The position numbers were made by a program, and so were the translations under genes. The notes under the pieces were generated by a model. That model did no database searches. It saw nothing but the letters and a program-made list of their open reading frames with translations, and was not told the origin of the DNA. Positions 57,511-64,000 of a stretch of DNA of 64,000 nucleotides are shown piece after piece. Origin of the DNA: Brachypodium distachyon (taxonomy: Eukaryota; Streptophyta; Magnoliopsida; Poales; Poaceae); NCBI RefSeq assembly GCF_000005505.3, contig NC_016132.3:6262001-6326000 (forward strand), given 5' to 3'. Within the stretch, counting starts at the first letter, position 1. Each line of letters opens with the position of its first letter.

Positions 57511-58359
57511 AGAGCATTTTCGAGAGGTTCCCTAAAAATTCCTTAAAATAACTACTTCCATTTTCTAAAAAGTTCCAAAATCTGTTCCAAAAGATTCCCT
57601 ATCTTATTCTCGATCCCTAAAATTTTAAAATTTTAGGAAACTTTTCTAAATTCTCTCTAGTCTTCCCCAAATGTAGGGAACCACGTCTCATTCCCTAAAA
57701 CGAAATATGGTCACGCGAAAAATTAACCGTCGGTTTCACCTTGCTTCCGCTCGGCCAGAGCCGCCTACGCCAACCCGTCGCCGCTGCTTTCCGCCCACCG
57801 CCGGCCACCGCTGGCCACGCGAACCTCCTCGCGCCCTCCCCGGCCCCATGCGCCCCTCCTTGACTTGATTCCTGGCCGAAATCGAGACCGCCGCCGGCCG
57901 CCATGGCCTCGACCGTGACCACCATGGCCACGCCCATCACGCTGCCATCGTCCATGGCTTCGCTCGTGGCCGTCGCACCGCCGGAGGAGCTGCAACAGCA
58001 TCAGTGGAGAAGGGGAGCGGCCACGATTGGGATGGGCGGAGGAGGGGAGGGGCATGACTGGGAGCGGCGGCTGCTGCTGGGGGACGGCGGTCGTCCAGGA
58101 GCAGGGGCGGCGGCGGTCGGATTCGGCCCGATCTGGGAGCAGGAGCAAGATTTGGAGGAAGCACAGAGGAGGAAGAAGAAGGGTCTGTGTCACTGACGGG
58201 TGGGTTCGAGTTGTTATTGTGATATATGAAAGGAAATAGGGAATGAAGTACAGGAAACCTGTTGGAGAAGATGCAAAAAAAATTCTCAATCTCTTCTCTC
58301 TCCTATTCCTAGAACCAATTTTAGGAAACCAAATATAAGGAACCTCTTGGAGATGCTTT
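57511..58359. mobile_element. Terminal-inverted-repeat element between cyclin copies
   Basis: About 849 bp. The left end AGAGCATTTTCGAGAGGTTCC pairs with the reverse of the right end, AAGCATCTCCAAGAGGTTCC, and pairing continues into TAAAAATTCC / GGTTTCCTAAAATTGG-like stretches. The core (57740-58190) is GC-rich and open on both strands, including a frame MASTVTTMATPITLPSSM at 57903. The core could be captured gene sequence. Ends of this type occur in Mutator-like or related non-autonomous elements; no transposase is present. Target duplication not clear. Confidence 0.55.
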
Positions 58360-58971
58360 TCACGGTACTACGACGGAACCATACTACTCTCTCCTTCGGA
58401 AATACATCTTTTCTCTGCCACGTAATTTCAATACACCGAACCTTCAACTAAATTTTTGCTCCAACGTGCATTCATCGGTTTGGGCCCACGTGAGATAAAA
58501 GAACTCCATCCCTAGAATTCCTTCCCATCATATTTCCTCTAAGCATCCCCAAAACGAGTCAACTTTTTGGCAAGCAAATGTCTCCTGTCAACTCTAGCTT
58601 TTTTGTTGTCAAAAATAAAATCTAGTTTTTTTGTCAAAATTAGTCAACGATAACTAAAATATTTACCAAGATTTTGGCTAGCAAAATGGCAAGATAATCA
58701 TAGCTTCAAACCAGAAGTAACCTATGCATTAGACGGAGTTCAAGCTACCGGGCATATGACAGGAAAGAGGCTTTTCTGCTCAAAGCATAAACTCAAAGTG
58801 GGAGAAAAAAAAAGGAAGATCTTGGATTGCGCAAGCAAGCAAGATGGTGGCAAAAGCTTAGAATAATTGCAAAACCTTAGATTTAGCACTGTTAAAATGC
58901 AGTGATGCTCTTGTCAACAATCCCAAAAAAATATCTCATACACCCATCCAGCTAGGGAAAAAACCTGATGG
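58360..58971. other. Spacer before cyclin copy B
   Basis: AT-rich, no gene. A lone CTCTCTCCTTCGGAAATACATC near 58386 could be a Stowaway end without partner. Confidence 0.4.
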
Positions 58972-61900
58972 CATTTTACAAACAAGATGTTTATGTTTCT
59001 GCTGCAGGACTCTCCAATGTGCACGCGCCTGAAAAAACCTGAGGGGGTCTAGATTGTTGGTATAGAAAGAAAGAAAAACACAACAGAGCAGGACAAATCA
59101 AGGAAGCAGATCAGCGACTAAGCTCTGAATTAGAGCTACTGGACGATGAGTTAAACTGTGAAAACTCCTGTAAATTTTTTTCTAGCATGCCGCATCACAG
59201 AAGTAATCTGCAGGCACCATAGGTGGGCATTGCTTCTTCGCGGCGAATTTGTACTGTGGAAAGAACGGTAGAGGAGGACAGTATCAGCAGCAGTATAGTT
59301 AGTTGAAGGAATTCGGTAGCACATCAAGAATATATTCAGTTACCTTATGTTGACTGTACTTTTCTCTAATTGCAGGAAGCTTGCTCCCAGGAGCAACACA
59401 GAAAAGGCGTTGCAGCTCCTTCACGCAATCGCATAACTCTGACGCCTTGTATTGTGTGTAGTGGGCAAGGGTGGAATTCTGCTTCCAGTTTTACAGTGGG
59501 AAGTACATGTTAGATCAAGCACAATATTTGACTTGGTGAATACTACAATGATCTATGGAAACTGAACCTACCCAAGGACTCTTTGTTGGCTGCAGTATGA
59601 ACTTCGACAAGAAAAGGGCTGAGGCTGCTACAAGTGAAGGAGGGTAGACAAGTAGACTGTACTCAAGCAGTGATAGCTCAGTTACATAACAGGCTAAGGA
59701 CTCAAGATGCAAAGCTGGATCCTGTAGAAATAAAAACTATTAAAAAAAACTCAATGATGGAAGTAAGAAAGCAGAAGCTGATTAAAATTTAAGAGAGCTA
59801 TACCTCATCACATACTTGTGCAGCCCGAACAAATCTCCTATGGTAAGCAACAAATAGTGTTAGTGACATTCGGTTGATATTGACGTTAGGATGTTTATTT
59901 AAGCATGCAAGGAGAAAAAACCTCAAAAAGCACTTGGCTGTTGGTGCCGTCATCTCAAACTTCAGGTAATTAATGACGGATGCTTCCATCTCCAATACCT
60001 GTTTATCTATGAATCAGAGAATGGTGGACATAAAAAGACAAACACCGCACGATCTGTCATAATATAGCATTGACCTCGTCCTTGAAGTATGTATTGTCCG
60101 TGATGTAGCAGAATTCTTCTACTTGGGGTGCACATATCTCCTCATGTTTACTGAAATAAATTAACATCCTAGCAATGAAATGCAAATCAAGAGTACCAGA
60201 AAGTACTGAAAATGAACTTGCTGGATCTTATTATCTTACGCAGCTATAAGCATGCAAGCAACACCGAGTAATTGCAGCCTTTGACGATTTATCTCATTGC
60301 CGGAAAGATAACGGTCAATATAGTTGACTGTCAGGTATAACGTATCAGGAACAAGACGATATTCTTCAGAAACCTACACGAAGGAATGCATTAATACAAT
60401 GGAAAGAGTTTATTGTTAAATTTACTCTGTGCAGCAAAAAAGCTTACTTCTACAAGCCAGTCAATCAGGATTGCCCTCATGCTTGGGTTTATATCCTTTT
60501 GCATTGTTTCTAGAAAATCACTTGCTGGTCTTTTCCTTGTCTGGTAGAATTAAATAAAACATTAGAAAAACATATACGTATATAAGGAAGAAGCAGAGCT
60601 TACAGGAATCTTGAACATGTGTATATACTATATAGATCAAGTCAGAACACACAGACACGAGAAATCCAATTTGGCTGAACTTAGTTTAGTACATTCAACA
60701 GTACATTACTACAAGGCCGGGGGTTTCATCCTCCTTTTCGAAAAAACAGTACATTACTACATAAAGACTCCAATTGTATTTGATTACAAAAAACATACAT
60801 ACTATATCCTATATCGACTCATCTATAAACACCTTACAGCATATTCACTGCATTTGTCATATTTACAGCACAGTAATGTATGCTGAAAGAAGATATTGAA
60901 GAAAAGGATCTGTCACCTCAGTGTCTCGCAAGTGCATGTAGATATCTGAAGGAAGAGTAGCACACAACTGGGGATCCTTATAGTTATCATCAACATCAGA
61001 AATATTGTCGATTTCCATTGGAGTAGTGGCATCCTTCTTCCACTTAGTTCCTGCCATAGAAACAGGGCATTGCATAAATAAATAAATAAATAAAAATCTA
61101 AAAACAAACATCATAGACATTACTGCCAATGTTCAGCAAGCAAAACAAACCTTCCACATCGCTCTCTTCTGATATACGCAGGTTTGCATTTGCCCGTTGC
61201 TGCAAAGAATCGAGCACCAAGGAGTCCCCGTTATCAATGTACTCTAAGTCAGGGCTTTTCATGGAATCACTCGTTGACATAGTCTCATCGGTCGAAATAG
61301 AATCTTCTGAATGTTGTGGAGACGCGAAGCTGCAGCAGGGTACAATTGCAGATGCGGCAATCGGCATGACGGTAGGCACCTTAGGAGGAGGAACAATATC
61401 CTCCGCCTTAGGAGTTGGCCTGGTGGAAGCCGATTTCACCGCCAAGCTGCGATTTGCTATTGCATTTTGGACACTTGCCAAAGATCCCTTCTTCACAGGT
61501 GCAGCTGATGTAGTTGAATGCAACCTCTGCATGACAATTCAATAAGAGTGAATAACTGATTTCAAACCTCTTGTTTTCGGCAAGCTATGAATAAGGCACA
61601 GATGGATAAAAAACTGTAGGGATATGAAGAGTGGTTAATACTATCATAGAAAATTCCAAAAGCAAACAAAGATTTAAAACGGCCACGGCGCTTACTCCGA
61701 GAAACTTTCTTTTGAAAATTCCAATGACTTGAATGCTAAATTTTCCCAGTACAGTCTAATCTTTTGACCATCAACTCCCAGCAAAAATCATCCACAATAA
61801 AAAACAGAAATATAAAGAGCACAAGTGGTGAAGGTGCAACCGTGCAAAATCCAAAAGGACATAAAAATTGGGAAAAGTGGAAGATGAGAAATCAGGCGTC

Positions 61901-63430
61901 GGCTACACATAAAAAATCCAAGAAATAGTAAACCTTGCTCCCACCTTGCAAAGCCAAGAGAACCCAAGGAAAATTGTATCGACAGCAGAAAATACTACTG
62001 TTTACTGTTTGAGCAAAGGAGGCAACAGCCGCAGCCTATGACCTCTAATACCAGAAATGAAAAAATGATGTTCGACTTGTCGCTTCAAAGGATGGATCGT
62101 GGATGGAACCAAAACCAAATCTTCCCATCGAGGATTTTCCTTGCCAAGAACAAAGAAAATGTACTTGATCCACCCGCAGACCAACATTAAGCAACCGAAG
62201 CGACGAAAACCTGTGCTCGTAGTCTCTCCAACAACCAAACATTGAAACGTTAAAGCGTCCAGATATCTTAACTCGGGACGAGGGACGAGTAAGCACCAGA
62301 ATTTTCAGAATACATAAATAAATAACAATCCCGCAACGATCCCTCGGGTACGGATGCGTACCGCATTGCCCGGCGTGGCCACCGCGACCTTGCCGCAGCC
62401 GGTCCTCCCCATGGCCCCGGCAGCGATGTTGGTGATGTTGCCGAGCGCCACGCGCTTCTTCGCCTGCTGCACAGCCACCGGGTCCACCAGCTTGGCTCCA
62501 CCAGCGCTCTCCGCCATGGCCGGGCGCTTCGCCGTCGCGGTCGTCGCCGACGACAAGCGGCGGGAGGCGGCGGCGTTGCTCGACATCGACGGCTGCGACG
62601 CGGAGCCTCCTGGGGATGTGGCTAGAGGAGTAGGGGCAGGATTCGGGAGCAGCGAACGGAGAGGGTTCGGGAAGACAATGGGAAGAGGGGAGAAGAAGAA
62701 GAGTGATGCAGACGCAGCAGGGGTGTCTATTTTAAGAAAACACCCTGTCCTTTCAAAATCGTTGCCTAATTAAGAGGGGCTACTGTCTACTGCCTGTTTA
62801 GGAAGTCCATTATAACATAATCCCATCTCCAGATACTAATACGATTGTTTGAAATTCAAATGGCGTCCTACTGTTGAACTTTGGCCAACCATCGTATAGT
62901 ACTATAATTCAATTGAAATTTAAACTGCAGCAACTGTACATGAGCACAAGATAACAGTGTCGCACGTGCTAAATATAAGTAAAACTGCATATTTTGAAGA
63001 TGGTCGCGCAACATACATTTCTTCAGTAACAATAACTAAGAACTGTTTAGAGAACAAATGGTGTTTCTTTACTTTCAAATTACAAAAATTGAATCCCCGT
63101 GTGGCGGTGGGATGCGGGCTATTTTTGTCGTGGTCTAACTTAAGGAATTGTCTACTTATCTTTTCATACATGGCATCGTCAAACGCATCAGCTTTGCGCC
63201 CGCGTTCTTTATTAATGATATCTCTCATTTCCTTTATTATGTGATTGGTAACGGCATAGAGGAAGGAAAACGCGGGTTTAAATATCTGACCGATAGTGGC
63301 TAACTACCCTTATTTGGGATGGACGGGATAGGCGGGAATATCCAACCAATCCTGGCCGACTACCCGCCATTTGGGATGGGGCCCGTCTGCTCTTTCCTTG
63401 CGGTTTGAACTTTGAACTACTGCATGTTGT
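58972..63430 (-). repeat. Tandem segmental duplication, copy B (cyclin)
   Basis: Same gene order as copy A. Relative to A it lacks 24 bp in exon 2. It also has about 260 bp more between the start codon and the shared GAATCCCCGTGTGG phrase (57250 in A, 63091 in B). Introns still align in position and largely in sequence. Confidence 0.8.
59182..62586 (-). CDS. A1-type cyclin, copy B
   Basis: Second tandem copy, same 11-exon structure: 62586-62362, 61526-61151, 61050-60917, 60540-60448, 60373-60240, 60150-60075, 59998-59922, 59837-59804, 59721-59572, 59478-59344 and 59253-59182. Phases are all kept and there are no stops; 501 residues. The destruction box is RVALGNITN at residues 45-53. Exon 2 lacks eight residues present in copy A (around [10 protein letters not shown]). 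The cyclin box is kept ([20 protein letters not shown]), but KYEEICAP of copy A reads KHEEICAP. Other changes include [18 protein letters not shown] for [30 protein letters not shown] for [12 protein letters not shown], and an end ADYFCDAAC for ADFFRDATC. These cluster in the C-terminal half. It is presumably expressed, but could be drifting or specialised. Confidence 0.93.
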
Positions 63431-64000
63431 CTTCATCGCTATTGAGATCAACGAGCCGATGACGTGCATATATGGTCAGCATTTGGAGAGGTTGGAGAAG
63501 CGTGAGATGAGGTTAAAGTTTACCAGGTGTGTGATTTGAAGAGGCCGGCTTTGGGTTTTTCAAAAGAGAAAATTACTCAAAACCACCACTTCATGGCACC
63601 TCACTGCACTTGAACATACTTTTTTAGTTTCTGAACACGGAGTCCCATGTTCCAGACTAATTATCACCAAGCTCAAACATAGATATTTGGTAGGTTTATT
63701 AAATAAACTGACATCCCAGGCCCACATATCGGGCTTACATTCATGGCTTCCCACCTTTTTGATGATTTGAAGTGGTGGAGTGTGGACACCACGTCATTGT
63801 TTCCCATCTCTTCTTCATCCTCCCTCACCCTCTCTCCAGTGTTGGCTACTTGATCCCTAGATCTCATCACCCCTGATCTCGCTTCCGTAGGGTTCATTCC
63901 TTTGCAATGTCGTCGCCTACTGTCGCTACGGCCTTCTGCCATTGTCCAAGCAGACAACGGCAGCATCAGGCGTGTATGGGATAGCAAGGTGGCAGCGTCC
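62587..64000. other. Promoter side of cyclin B copy and flank
   Basis: 62587-63430 is the upstream part of duplication copy B. 63290-63380 contains a short inverted pair (TTTGGGATGG / direct repeat ACTACCC..ATTTGGGATGG twice). 63430-64000 shows no gene; the minus-strand frame at its end has no recognised domain. Confidence 0.4.

Noticed and set aside
59182..62586. Cyclin copy B as a pseudogene
   Set aside because: All 11 exons, splice sites and phases are intact and the protein is full length.

Overview
This 64 kb window is nuclear DNA from a grass, most likely Pooideae. The signs are spliced plant genes with GT-AG introns, Stowaway MITEs with the CTCCCTCCG terminus, a SIRE/Maximus-like Copia LTR, a gypsy element, CACTA and hAT remnants, Helitron ends, and cereal-like protein sequences. 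I cannot fix the species from sequence alone. Nothing bacterial, viral or organellar was seen.

Layout. 1-7417 is a nested retrotransposon block on the minus strand: a broken gypsy gag with its 5' LTR lies inside a SIRE-type Copia element that keeps its 5' LTR and tRNA-Met primer site. 7.5-8.3 kb holds minisatellites. 11465-17675 (minus) is an intact 11-exon gene for a GT92/DUF23-type membrane glycosyltransferase, with MITEs in three introns. 18676-32477 (plus) carries the last five coding exons of a DAA1/spastin-like AAA ATPase. These are separated by a 12.9 kb gap that holds a broken CLAVATA2-like LRR fragment, two FAR1/FRS (MULE-transposase-derived) genes with frameshifts, and nested Helitrons. 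32987-33561 is a solo LTR with a perfect target duplication. 33.9-37.2 kb holds an unrecognised proline-rich reading frame and a degenerate ZMYM1-like hAT transposase. 37.3-41.4 kb is repeat-like and mostly unexplained. 41.6-43.9 kb is a CACTA remnant with a Ulp1-like protease gene.

The rest is gene-bearing. 46739-48298 (minus) is an intact four-exon DREPP/PCaP-type plasma-membrane cation-binding protein gene. 53.2-63.4 kb holds two complete, tandemly duplicated A1-type cyclin genes (minus, 11 exons each, 510 and 501 codons), separated by a terminal-inverted-repeat element of about 850 bp.

Four gene models look functional: the glycosyltransferase, DREPP and the two cyclins. They show no sign of a shared pathway. 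Exon limits were read by eye from splice sites, reading phase and remembered family sequence, with no alignment or transcript evidence. No wholly new system was evident. The most informative observations are the split AAA gene, the Helitron with a related empty site, an 8-bp excision-like footprint in an FRS gene, and the cyclin duplication.
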